In this document: positions 1 to 7,550 of the stretch, piece after piece
Layout of the letters: every line of letters starts with the position of its first letter
How positions within the stretch are numbered: position 1 is the stretch's first letter
Origin: Glaciecola sp. UBA2563
Lineage (GTDB): Bacteria; Pseudomonadota; Gammaproteobacteria; Enterobacterales; Alteromonadaceae
DNA length: 15,661 nucleotides
Assembly (NCBI GenBank): GCA_002340325.1
Contig: DDLV01000078.1
Span: forward strand, 1 to 15,661
Direction: 5' to 3'
Notes under the pieces: generated by a model
What the model was told of the DNA's origin: nothing
What the model saw: the letters and a program-made list of their open reading frames with translations, nothing else
Database searches by the model: none
Made by a program: the position numbers and the translations under genes

Positions 1-104
1 GGCGTTTTCATCAGCAATTCGCATTTTCGACTCGCAACTTCCCCTGCGCCCACAACAATGGCATTAATGTGGTTGGCGTCAACAAAGACAGGAAAGTAAC
101 GCAT
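1..104 (-). CDS. Siroheme synthase N-terminal domain (precorrin-2 dehydrogenase / sirohydrochlorin ferrochelatase), partial
   Basis: The minus strand reads open from an ATG at 104-102 to the window edge, giving 34 codons that begin MRYFPVFVDANHIN. The next stretch, AIVVGAGEVASRK, is the dinucleotide-binding GxGxxAxRK segment at the start of the Met8/SirC/CysG N-terminal domain. E. coli CysG has the matching LPIF....CLIVGGGDVAERKARLL. Family knowledge: this domain oxidises precorrin-2 with NAD and inserts iron to make siroheme, the cofactor of sulfite and nitrite reductases. The C-terminal part is outside the window, so I cannot tell a stand-alone dehydrogenase/ferrochelatase from a full CysG with a methyltransferase domain. 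The start lies 7 nt after the deaD stop, with no Shine-Dalgarno sequence, and suggests co-transcription and translational coupling with deaD. The alternative is an unrelated Rossmann-type protein, which is less likely given the FPVF.....VVGAGEVA.RK pattern. Confidence 0.72.
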   Translation of the reverse strand, partial: MRYFPVFVDANHINAIVVGAGEVASRKCELLMKT

Positions 105-116
105 AGAATCGTTACT
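95..116 (-). promoter_or_regulatory. Stem-loop spanning the deaD stop and the siroheme gene start
   Basis: AGTAACG (95-101) and CGTTACT (110-116) form a perfect 7-bp stem with an 8-nt loop. Read on the minus strand, the deaD TAA (114-112) lies in the 5' stem arm, and the ATG of the next gene (104-102) lies at the loop/3' stem boundary. The U-tail on this strand is weak (TTTCC), so a control of translation coupling or mRNA processing is as likely as termination. The role is inferred. Confidence 0.4.
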
Positions 117-1890
117 GCTTTTTTCGTTTCGGTGGTTTGTCAGACCACTCTCTTATATTTAGTCGCTGTCCAGCCACTCTTGCTTTACGCAGCGTCTCTT
201 TCACTTCATCTGGCATTCCAGACGGCAAGTCAACCAACGTATAAGACTCATGAATATCAATTGCACCTATATATTGGCTGGAGATATCCGCTTCATTTGC
301 AATTGCACCAACGATATTGCCAGGCTTCACTTTGTGCATATACCCGACATCTAATCGGAATCTTTGCATACCCTGTTCAGGTTTACTTCGATTGCGCTGA
401 GAAGCTTTATTACGATAATCACTGCGGCCATCAGTGCGACCATCGCGTTTGCGATCGCCTCTGTTTCGATGATCCGTATGACGCCCTTCACCGTTTTTGA
501 AAGAATTTCTATCTCTACGGTTGTCATTGACTGCATTAAGATCTCGTTGGTTTTCCTCATCCATCAATAGCGGCGTGTCTCCTTTTGCCACTTTGACCAG
601 TGCTGCCATTATGCGCTGAGGCGAGATATCAGGTTCCTTTTCTAGTGCGTTTTCAAGAAGCGTATCGATAATTGGCATGTAGCCGTCCAAATCGTCTTTT
701 TCAAGCACGTCCATTAACGATTGGGTGAACTTATCCATTCGTGATTCATTAAGTTGAGATACCGAAGGAATCGCCATTTTAGAAATTTTTTGTTTGGTAG
801 TTCTTTCAATGGCAGACAGCAACCGTTTTTCCCGCGGTGATATGAAAAGTATGGCATCACCCTCTCTTCCCGCTCTGCCGGTTCTTCCAATACGATGCAC
901 GTAAGACTCAACATCGTAAGGAATGTCATAGTTGATAACATGACTCACGCGTTCAACATCAAGGCCTCTTGCTACGACGTCAGTTGCCACGAGAATGTCT
1001 ATTTTGTCTTTACGCAGACGCTCAACTGTTCGCTCTCTAGCATTTTGAGGAATGTCACCGTTCAACGCTTCAACATCATGACCACGAGCGCTGAGCTTCT
1101 CGGCGAGTTCAAGTGTCGCTGTTTTTGTGCGCACAAAAATAATCATCCCATCGAATTCTTCGACTTCCATTATTCGGGTGAGCGCTTCAAGCTTATTATG
1201 TGGAGACACCAGACAATAACGCTGAGAGACAGTAGCGGCCGTCGTTGCTTTGGATTGGATCTTTACATGCTTTGGTTCTTGAAGGTAACGATGGGTGATT
1301 TTCTTAATTGGGTCTGGCATCGTTGCTGAAAAAAGCGCTGTTTGCTTTTGTTCAGGTGCGTGTGACAAGATCAGCTCAACGTCATCGATAAACCCCATGC
1401 GAAGCATCTCATCTGCTTCATCAAGCACCAAAAACTTCAACTGGTCGAGTTTAAGGGTCTTGCGTTGTATATGGTCTATGATTCTGCCCGGTGTGCCGAC
1501 TACAACTTGAACGCCTCTTCTCAGTGTCCGTATCTGATTGTCATAAGACTGTCCACCATACACTGGAAGCACTTTTATTTTTTTACTAAAGCTCGCATAT
1601 ACTTGAAATGCTTCGGCGACCTGAATGGCAAGTTCGCGAGTCGGCGCCAACACTAATAACTGCACATGATTTGCATCAGCATCAATTTGCGACAGCATCG
1701 GCAAAGCAAATGCCGCTGTTTTACCTGTGCCAGTTTGCGCTTGACCCAGTAGGTCGTGTCCTTCAAGCAAGAGCGGAATACTTTGTGCCTGAATAGGAGA
1801 TGGTTTTTCGTAACCCACTTTCTCCAAGGCCTGAAGAATCGAATCGGGTAGGCCAAGGTCAGAAAACGTAGTGGCGACTGGATCTTGCAT
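112..1890 (-). CDS. deaD: ATP-dependent DEAD-box RNA helicase, DeaD/CsdA type
   Basis: This 592-residue cytoplasmic RNA helicase unwinds RNA duplexes at the cost of ATP; in E. coli the homologue acts in ribosome large-subunit assembly and mRNA decay in the cold. All core motifs are visible: a Q-motif region (FSDLGL...PSPIQ, about 9-34), Walker A AQTGTGKT (51-58), PTRELA (83-88), TPGR (133-136), DEAD (157-160), SAT (188-190), ATDVVARGLD (302-311) and HRIGRTGRAG (332-341). A low-complexity Arg/Asp/Asn-rich linker (about 450-505) leads into a DbpA-type RNA-binding domain (about 508-580). E. coli DeaD has 629 residues, so the linker is shorter here. The start has a good ribosome site, AGGAAG, four bases before ATG. 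It is probably the first gene of an operon with the siroheme gene. DeaD rather than DbpA or RhlE is favoured by the length and the long region between the helicase core and the C-terminal domain. Confidence 0.95.
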   Translation of the reverse strand: MQDPVATTFSDLGLPDSILQALEKVGYEKPSPIQAQSIPLLLEGHDLLGQAQTGTGKTAAFALPMLSQIDADANHVQLLVLAPTRELAIQVAEAFQVYASFSKKIKVLPVYGGQSYDNQIRTLRRGVQVVVGTPGRIIDHIQRKTLKLDQLKFLVLDEADEMLRMGFIDDVELILSHAPEQKQTALFSATMPDPIKKITHRYLQEPKHVKIQSKATTAATVSQRYCLVSPHNKLEALTRIMEVEEFDGMIIFVRTKTATLELAEKLSARGHDVEALNGDIPQNARERTVERLRKDKIDILVATDVVARGLDVERVSHVINYDIPYDVESYVHRIGRTGRAGREGDAILFISPREKRLLSAIERTTKQKISKMAIPSVSQLNESRMDKFTQSLMDVLEKDDLDGYMPIIDTLLENALEKEPDISPQRIMAALVKVAKGDTPLLMDEENQRDLNAVNDNRRDRNSFKNGEGRHTDHRNRGDRKRDGRTDGRSDYRNKASQRNRSKPEQGMQRFRLDVGYMHKVKPGNIVGAIANEADISSQYIGAIDIHESYTLVDLPSGMPDEVKETLRKARVAGQRLNIREWSDKPPKRKKQ

Positions 1891-1961
1891 AGTTCTTCCT
1901 AAAACAACTTTTTTCTTGGTTTGAACAGAGAAAATGGGACGTGACGAAATTGGAAGGCCGC

Positions 1962-1995
1962 ATTATAGGCTAATAAAGCCTATTAGGCTAATAAA
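1962..1995 (-). promoter_or_regulatory. Probable deaD promoter overlapped by repeated TAGGCT palindromes
   Basis: On the minus strand a perfect -10 hexamer TATAAT occupies 1967-1962, about 70 nt before the deaD start; no good -35 box lies 17 bases upstream. The same stretch holds a 12-bp direct repeat TAGGCTAATAAA (1966-1977 and 1984-1995, period 18) and nested inverted repeats TAGGCT / AGCCTA (1966-1971 with 1977-1982, and 1977-1982 with 1984-1989). The spacing and overlap suggest an operator or a structured leader. This is inference from layout alone. Confidence 0.4.
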
Positions 1996-2049
1996 AGAGT
2001 TCTACACGCTATCGTATCCCATCCCTGATCGTATCGGGGCTGATATAAA

Positions 2050-2076
2050 TAAAGAAATACAGAATACCGCCGATAA
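2050..2076 (+). promoter_or_regulatory. Sigma-28 (FliA) promoter of fapA
   Basis: TAAAGAAA (2050-2057), exactly 11 nt, then GCCGATAA (2069-2076). The enterobacterial FliA consensus is TAAAGTTT-N11-GCCGATAA, so the -10 half is a full match, the spacing is exact and the -35 half differs at two of its less conserved positions. A transcript would start near 2083, about 30 nt before the fapA ATG. This is the best-defined promoter in the window and it precedes a gene of the flagellar-assembly FapA family. Confidence 0.8.
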
Positions 2077-2112
2077 ACACTACATGGATAAGTTTTTTAA
2101 AATATCATTTAA

Positions 2113-3762
2113 ATGCAAGGGCTACGCCTAGATTTTAGTAAATCAGATAATCAGCTGAAAATGATTGTCGATGCAGACGCATGTGGTGATATCTTATTTG
2201 AAGATGCCCAAAAATTTGTCAACGATTCAGAATACGCGCACTACAAAATTTATGAAGGATCACTGCTCAATCTCATAAAATCAATCAAGGAACGCATTCG
2301 AGAAGAGGCGGGTGGTGAACATGCTTTTGTTATTGGAGAATCTCAACCCGCTAAAATCAGCATCACAGTAAGCGAAGATGAGATGGAGGCGTATATCACA
2401 ATTGCCGGTGCTTATGGTGGTAGACAACCCAGAATGGAAGACATTCATCAGGCGATTGCTTTAAACGGTGTAGTCAGAGGGATAAGCCACAAGACAATTA
2501 ATCAATTATTGGAGCATGCACCTCGACTATCTCCTGGTCAAGAAATGACGAAACTGCTCGCTAAAGGATTGCCGTCTCGCGTCGGAAAATCAACACATAT
2601 GGTGGCTAAGGTTGAGACTCTGAGAGATCGCGTATTAAAACCAACAGAAAACGACGATGGTTCAGTCGACATGCGAGATTTTGGAGAAACGTTGAGTGTA
2701 GACGCCGGAACGGTAGTTGCTGAGATAAAACAACCCACGGTTGGACGGGCTGGGTACACTGTCACCCACGAAGCAGTTCCGGGTAAGAGGGGTAAAGATA
2801 TTGAGCTTACGCTGGGCGCGAATACGGCAAAGGACGAAACATACCCAAATCTGATAAGAGCGGCGATCGATGGACAGCCGAAAATGATCGACAATGCCAT
2901 GACCATTTCCAGCGTTTACACGGTCAAAGGCGTCAATGTCCGCTCGGGTAACATAAAGTACAAAGGATGTGTTCTCGTTAAAGGCGATGTGGCGGAGAAG
3001 ATGCTAATTGAAGCCAATGGTGACGTCATCGTTGAGGGGTTCGTCGAGGCCGCGACCATCAAATCTGGAGGCGACATAATTCTTTCTCAAGGATGCTCAG
3101 GTTCTTCAGAAAAACGCGATTGTGTTCTCGACGCTCAAGGCAAAATTTCAATACAACATGGCCAAGGCGTTTCAATAAAAGCAAAAAGCGACATCAATAT
3201 CGTGCGTCAAATAGCACACAGCACTATAGATGCGCATGGACAAGTTATCGTGGGAAGAGGCAAAAAGCTCAACGGCAGCATCTTTGCCTGCAAAGTAATT
3301 GCAAGAAACAGCGTAAGAGCAGGAAATATAGGCGCTGTGAGCGGGAGCAAAGTTGAATTTGACTTTACAGCAGGTCTTGAAAAATACATCAAAAAACAAG
3401 CTCAACTTCAAGTGCTGCGAGAAGATTTAGCATCCACAAATGCCGACCACCTTATTCAGTTCTCTAAACTCAATAGGCCGTCAAATAGAGCAAAAGCTGA
3501 ATCAAAAATTTCGGAACTAGAGTCCGCACTGCATTCAGAACAGCTCCTTTTGCAGTGGTTAACGAATCTCGAAACAGAGCTCGCCGAGAATATAGAAACG
3601 TATAAGCGCAACGCAAAAGTAATCGCTATGAATAACCTTTATCCAAATGCGACTGTCACAATGCAGGGTGAGTCACTCACTACCTCGAAAGAAACTAAAA
3701 AAAATATGTTGTTATTTCAAGATGAAGTCTGGCAACAGCAACCATACAGAGGCTTAGGGTGA
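2113..3762 (+). CDS. fapA: FapA / DUF342 family protein (flagellar assembly protein A-like)
   Basis: This 549-residue cytoplasmic-looking protein has no signal peptide or membrane segment. Residues 1-180 form an N-terminal domain. A linking segment with QPTVGRAGYTV...PGKRGKDIEL (about 207-232) is typical of DUF342. Residues 270-418 form a regular beta-helix of short repeats (GDVAEKMLIEANGDVIVEGF, then IKSGGDIIL and similar). Residues 420-505 are a predicted coiled coil. Family knowledge: FapA of Vibrio vulnificus is needed for polar flagellation and is controlled by the glucose-PTS protein IIA(Glc); other DUF342 proteins are uncharacterised. The start is fixed by an in-frame TAA directly before the ATG; there is no clear Shine-Dalgarno sequence. 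The sigma-28 promoter upstream supports a motility role. The downstream lipoprotein gene begins about 75 bp later without a clear terminator, so the two may be co-transcribed. The assignment to the family is firm; the flagellar function is inferred. Confidence 0.85.
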   Translation: MQGLRLDFSKSDNQLKMIVDADACGDILFEDAQKFVNDSEYAHYKIYEGSLLNLIKSIKERIREEAGGEHAFVIGESQPAKISITVSEDEMEAYITIAGAYGGRQPRMEDIHQAIALNGVVRGISHKTINQLLEHAPRLSPGQEMTKLLAKGLPSRVGKSTHMVAKVETLRDRVLKPTENDDGSVDMRDFGETLSVDAGTVVAEIKQPTVGRAGYTVTHEAVPGKRGKDIELTLGANTAKDETYPNLIRAAIDGQPKMIDNAMTISSVYTVKGVNVRSGNIKYKGCVLVKGDVAEKMLIEANGDVIVEGFVEAATIKSGGDIILSQGCSGSSEKRDCVLDAQGKISIQHGQGVSIKAKSDINIVRQIAHSTIDAHGQVIVGRGKKLNGSIFACKVIARNSVRAGNIGAVSGSKVEFDFTAGLEKYIKKQAQLQVLREDLASTNADHLIQFSKLNRPSNRAKAESKISELESALHSEQLLLQWLTNLETELAENIETYKRNAKVIAMNNLYPNATVTMQGESLTTSKETKKNMLLFQDEVWQQQPYRGLG

Positions 3763-3778
3763 GCGGCTGAAATTTATT

Positions 3779-3799
3779 CTTAGGTATCAGAATACTGAG
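3779..3799 (+). other. Small stem-loop between fapA and the TPR lipoprotein gene
   Basis: CTTAGGTAT pairs with ATACTGAG around a CAGA tetraloop, giving eight pairs with one bulged G and one G-U pair. No T-run follows, so it is unlikely to be an intrinsic terminator and read-through from fapA into the next gene is plausible. It could be an mRNA processing or stability element. Confidence 0.3.
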
Positions 3800-3837
3800 A
3801 GTGATTGAGTGTATGCAAGTTTGCAAAGATGGAAAAT

Positions 3838-6624
3838 ATGAGCGTTATCCAAAGTCTAAACACAACGTGGCAATCAATAATAAAATACTCAATGCTGGGA
3901 TTGGCCTGTCTAACAGTTATCGCATGCGGAGGAAAAACCGCTGAAGAACACTTTCAGTCTGCTGCGGATTACGCGAAAGAGGGTAATCAGCAAGCTGCAA
4001 TTGTCGAACTTAAAAATGCTATTCAACAAGAACCACGAAACGCGCTCGCCAGATATCGCTTAGGAAAACTCTATCTCGATACTTATGATTATGTCGGGGC
4101 AGAAAAAGAGCTGACCAGAGCGCTTGAGCTGGGTCAGCCCTCAAACCAAATCATACCGCTCCTGAGTTTGGCATACGAAAGAACAGGTGCTGACTTGGCG
4201 CTTTTAGAACTTTACGCAGATGATGTTACTCTTTCCACTAGCGACCGTCTGGAGGTTGGATTTAGAACTGCTTTGTCCATGTTGAGATTGGGCAAAGAAG
4301 AAGATGCACGTACGTTATTGTCCGAAATGAACTCATTGGAATCTGCGTCAGTGTATTCATTACTTGTGTATGCATTGAGTGCTTTTATAGCAAACGACAT
4401 CGACCAAGCGTTGGCATTGGCAATTCAAGCGAGAGAAAAATCTCCTTTAAACCGAGATGTTTTGAACTTGCTTGCACTCGTTTATGTGAATAAGCAAATG
4501 CAAAGCGACGCGATTGACGTGTTGAGAGATCTCATCAGAATAGCACCAGATGATATAGCAGCTAGGTTTATAATAGCTAAAATGATGGTCCAAGACGGGC
4601 AAATGAGTGAAGCAGAAATGATAGTGGATCAACTGCTAGCCATCTCGGATCAGAATGCTGAGCTTAATCAACTCAAAGCCATAACCCAGTCTGCGCAAGA
4701 CGATCACGAGTCAGCGCTAAGGTTCAGTAATGTTTCCATTCAGAATGGGCAAAACGACCCCACTATTAGATTAGTAGCGGGTTTCGCCGCTTATCAATTG
4801 GGTGAATTTAGAAAGGCTGTTGAGCATCTCGCTTTTATCGCGGATATGTTACCCAACGACCATCCCGCACTGCGTATTTTGGCGGCAAGTCAACTCCAGT
4901 TAAATATGGATGAAAAAGCAAGCGATGTGTTGTCGAGAATCGATAATTTGACTGCACAGGATGCCCTTTTGTTTTCAAAAGCAGGATTAGAATTGCTTCG
5001 TGCTAGCGACACTAATGCTGCGAAAGACGTAATAAGTCGCGTGGAGAGAATCAGTGAATCAGCTGATGATTTAATGCGGATAGGGATATTGAAATTATCG
5101 TTGAACGATGTCGAAGGCATTTTGGATTTGGAAGCAGCCCTTGCGAAAGGTCCCAGTTCCACTGCGACGAAGTTGTCACTTGCATCTGCCTACATAGCGA
5201 CAGGTCAGCTTGATAAAGCCGCGTCGATAGCAAAGAAATTGCTGTCTCAGGGAGGTGATGCTGCTGTTGAGGGATATATTGTTGAAGCGGATATCGCCAT
5301 AAATCAGAAGCAGTATGCGCGCGCAGAACAAGTCCTTTCTACTGCTATAGTCACTGTGCCGGGAGAAGAAAAATTGCTCGCGGCCGTACTACGCCTGATG
5401 ATGCTACAAGATAAATTTGATGCGGCGCTTGAAGCGGCTGATAGCCTATTAGACATCAACCCAGCAAATGTACTTGGACTCTCGAGCAAGTTTGCTATTG
5501 AACGTCTAAATGGCGACGGTGAAAGGGCTGAACAAGCCATTTATCGACAACTTGAGATTAACAAAGATGACATAGCGTTGCGGCTACTTGCGGCGAGGAT
5601 TGCTTTCTCAAAACAAGCACCAGAACAAGCGTTAGAAGTTTTAACACCAATTCAACCAACAAGAATAACGCCTGAGCAATATTGGGTATTAATGGGCAAT
5701 GCGCTTATCCAAACTAACTCGCTGAATCGAGCAAGTGATCATTACGATACATGGGCAGAACTATTTCCACATCAAGAGCTCGCTGCTATTGGACAAATCG
5801 CAGTTAATGGGTTGAAGCGAGATTACAAGACCGCCCTTCGCATCGCAGAGGATTTCTTAAAACGAGAAAACAATCTTCAGTTGTCCTTCACACGTGCATA
5901 TTTACTAACAAAAACAGGCAAGCTAGCAGAAGCCAAAAAGGCGTATTCACAAATTGGCGATGAGTTTAAACAGATTCCATTTTTACGAGGTGTTAACGCA
6001 AGAATATCGGTCCACGATAATCGGCCACAAGATGCGATTGAGGATGCCAAAGCAGCGTACAACGCTATGAAAAACATCGATAACCTTGTGTTGCTGCTGA
6101 GTGTTTATATACGCACCGAACAAAATGGGCTAATTATTCCGCTTTTGGAAGAGCATTTAGATGCTGTTGGAGAAGACCCTCGCGTTTTAATGTTGCTTGC
6201 GGAACAAAAACTAACGGTCGATAAATCAAAAACAATAGAGATTTACGAAAAGATACTTACCAAAAACATCAATAACGTTGTCGCTATGAATAACCTCGCG
6301 TACCTATTGATGGAAGAAGGGGACTTGGAACGTGCGGAATTGTTAGCTAAAAAAGCACTTGAATTGGATGCCGAAAACCCAGCGATTGTTGATACTTACG
6401 CACAAATATTAATCAAAAAGGGAGATTTACAAGCGGCAGTAAGAAAATACAAAAAAATGATAAATCACGACGTAAAAAACGAGAGCATTAGATTGAATTA
6501 TATTGAAACGCTATTACTTAATAGCGAAGTGGCGTTTGCTAGGCGGCAAATTGAACGCAGTACTTTTGATTTGGATAGTTCCATTGCAAGATTAGAGGAA
6601 TTAAAAACCCGTCATAGCTTATAA
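3838..6624 (+). CDS. Large TPR-repeat lipoprotein, PEP-CTERM-system PrsT-like
   Basis: From the ATG at 3838 this is a 928-residue lipoprotein. The N-terminus has a Lys, a hydrophobic stretch and the lipobox VIAC, with Cys30 as the lipidated residue and Gly at +2, which suits export to the outer membrane. GGA lies about five bases before this ATG. TTG (3805) and ATG (3829) are possible earlier in-frame starts but would lengthen the signal peptide. The rest is almost all degenerate TPR helices, beginning with a clear unit (AAIVELKNAIQQEPRNALAR, YRLGKLYLDTYDYVGAEKEL) and ending with another (VAMNNLAYLLMEEGDLERAE). This pattern and length match the TPR lipoprotein found beside exosortase and PEP-CTERM exopolysaccharide genes (PrsT), whose own function is not established. 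No exosortase, sensor PrsK or regulator PrsR is in the window, so the functional link is uncertain. NlpI, a much shorter TPR lipoprotein, is excluded by length. Confidence 0.78.
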   Translation: MSVIQSLNTTWQSIIKYSMLGLACLTVIACGGKTAEEHFQSAADYAKEGNQQAAIVELKNAIQQEPRNALARYRLGKLYLDTYDYVGAEKELTRALELGQPSNQIIPLLSLAYERTGADLALLELYADDVTLSTSDRLEVGFRTALSMLRLGKEEDARTLLSEMNSLESASVYSLLVYALSAFIANDIDQALALAIQAREKSPLNRDVLNLLALVYVNKQMQSDAIDVLRDLIRIAPDDIAARFIIAKMMVQDGQMSEAEMIVDQLLAISDQNAELNQLKAITQSAQDDHESALRFSNVSIQNGQNDPTIRLVAGFAAYQLGEFRKAVEHLAFIADMLPNDHPALRILAASQLQLNMDEKASDVLSRIDNLTAQDALLFSKAGLELLRASDTNAAKDVISRVERISESADDLMRIGILKLSLNDVEGILDLEAALAKGPSSTATKLSLASAYIATGQLDKAASIAKKLLSQGGDAAVEGYIVEADIAINQKQYARAEQVLSTAIVTVPGEEKLLAAVLRLMMLQDKFDAALEAADSLLDINPANVLGLSSKFAIERLNGDGERAEQAIYRQLEINKDDIALRLLAARIAFSKQAPEQALEVLTPIQPTRITPEQYWVLMGNALIQTNSLNRASDHYDTWAELFPHQELAAIGQIAVNGLKRDYKTALRIAEDFLKRENNLQLSFTRAYLLTKTGKLAEAKKAYSQIGDEFKQIPFLRGVNARISVHDNRPQDAIEDAKAAYNAMKNIDNLVLLLSVYIRTEQNGLIIPLLEEHLDAVGEDPRVLMLLAEQKLTVDKSKTIEIYEKILTKNINNVVAMNNLAYLLMEEGDLERAELLAKKALELDAENPAIVDTYAQILIKKGDLQAAVRKYKKMINHDVKNESIRLNYIETLLLNSEVAFARRQIERSTFDLDSSIARLEELKTRHSL

Positions 6625-6658
6625 TCGGACAATTACATGTTGAGGTTCGCTATTGCGA

Positions 6659-6677
6659 GTTAACGCTTTGTTAACGC
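6659..6677 (+). repeat. Short GTTAACGC direct repeat before the channel gene
   Basis: GTTAACGC occurs at 6659-6666 and again at 6670-6677. Because GTTAAC is its own reverse complement, the two copies can also pair as a 6-bp hairpin with a five-base loop. A T-run (6694-6699) lies 17 bases further on, too far for a normal terminator. It may be an operator for the channel gene or a remnant of the 3' end of the lipoprotein transcript. A TATAAT at 6620-6625 could be the channel promoter but has no convincing -35 box. Confidence 0.25.
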
Positions 6678-6713
6678 GCGTCAGATGCGGACCTTTTTTA
6701 CGGAAAAAACACA

Positions 6714-7538
6714 ATGTTAACCAACTTACATTTATCACTTGTCAACCTGCGACACAATCGTGCGTTTGAATTTTTTGTTATTGCCGTCATCATTATTTCA
6801 GCGCTAGAAATAGGCGCAAAGACCTACGATTTGTCGCCAGCAGCGGTAAGCATTACAAAATACTTAGACATATTCATCACGGTATTTTTTCTCGTTGAGA
6901 TTTCGATCAGATTTATTGCTGAACAAAACAAAAAACACTTTTTTAAATCTGGTTGGAATGTATTTGATACCTTGGTAGTGGTGATAAGTCTGATCCCAAT
7001 TGAGCAATCTGAAATGGTGTTGTTAGCGCGTTTGATTCGAATATTTCGAGTTCTTCGCATGATTTCAATAGTGCCTGAGCTGCGCACACTGATTAACTCA
7101 CTTTTTATCGCGTTACCCAGGTTAGGATACGTTGTCTTATTAATGTTTATTATCTTTTACATTTACGCGGCTATCGGAAGTGCTTTGTTTGCTGAAATCA
7201 ACCCGGTTTTATGGGGAAACATAGCGATATCGATGTTAACGCTATTTCGAGTGATGACATTTGAAGATTGGACGGATGTGCAGTACGAGACGATGGAAGT
7301 CTACCCAATGAGTTGGCTATTTTATATGACGTTTATCTTTTTTACTGCGTTCGCGTTCTTGAACATGGTGATCGGGATTGTTGTCGGTGTTATGGATGAA
7401 GAGCATTCAAGAGAACGAGCGGAAAAGTTAAAAGCGCAAAATCTGGTTGAACCGACAATGCTGGACTTGCAGAACCAGATAGCTGCGCTTAGTCAACAAA
7501 TACACGATTTGAAAGAAACACAGTCTCCCAAACATTAG
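6714..7538 (+). CDS. Voltage-gated cation channel, single-domain NaChBac/BacNav superfamily, predicted Ca2+-type filter
   Basis: This inner-membrane protein of 274 residues, the same length as NaChBac, should form a homotetramer. Helices in order: S1 about 18-37, S2 50-69, S3 80-96, S4 101-120, S5 136-159, pore loop 165-190, S6 199-227. S4 carries four arginines at three-residue spacing (R106, R109, R112, R115), a complete voltage sensor. A heptad-like C-terminus (about 250-267, LDLQNQIAALSQQIHDL) suggests the four-helix bundle typical of the family. The filter is TFEDWTD (182-188), where NaChBac and NavAb have TLESWAS and TLESWSM. Acidic residues at all three positions 184, 185 and 188 match those in the engineered calcium-selective CavAb (TLDDWSD) and calcium-selective NaChBac mutants. 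I therefore predict Ca2+ or mixed-cation permeation. The gene seems to be transcribed alone; a GGA lies about nine bases before the start. Its last codons form part of the downstream terminator hairpin. Confidence 0.9.
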   Translation: MLTNLHLSLVNLRHNRAFEFFVIAVIIISALEIGAKTYDLSPAAVSITKYLDIFITVFFLVEISIRFIAEQNKKHFFKSGWNVFDTLVVVISLIPIEQSEMVLLARLIRIFRVLRMISIVPELRTLINSLFIALPRLGYVVLLMFIIFYIYAAIGSALFAEINPVLWGNIAISMLTLFRVMTFEDWTDVQYETMEVYPMSWLFYMTFIFFTAFAFLNMVIGIVVGVMDEEHSRERAEKLKAQNLVEPTMLDLQNQIAALSQQIHDLKETQSPKH

Positions 7539-7550
7539 TTTGAGAGACTG
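7521..7550. terminator. Bidirectional terminator hairpin between the channel gene and tolC
   Basis: CAGTCTC (7521-7527) pairs with GAGACTG (7544-7550), then after one C/A mismatch CAAAC (7529-7533) pairs with GTTTG (7538-7542) around an ATTA loop: 12 pairs in all. The plus-strand tail is CTTTAAAA; the minus-strand tail is TGTTTCTTTC, so it is better for tolC. The channel stop codon (7536-7538) lies in the loop, and the last five codons of that gene make the left arm. Confidence 0.75.

Noticed and set aside
95..126. Plus-strand rho-independent terminator (AGTAACG stem followed by GCTTTTTT)
   Set aside because: The T-run is the complement of the last lysine codons of deaD, and no plus-strand gene ends here; both neighbours are on the minus strand, so the hairpin is read as a junction element.
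69..500. 143-codon plus-strand frame at the left end, and other long frames opposite deaD, tolC and parE
   Set aside because: They are antisense or off-frame readings of well-identified genes and contain no recognisable domains.
1934..2131. 65-codon plus-strand frame between deaD and fapA
   Set aside because: It runs over the deaD promoter repeats and the sigma-28 promoter, overlaps the fapA start, and has no ribosome site or recognisable protein features.
3838..6624. Identification of the TPR lipoprotein as NlpI, which neighbours deaD in E. coli
   Set aside because: NlpI is only about 290 residues with a few TPRs; this protein is three times longer, lies in divergent orientation and has the PrsT pattern.
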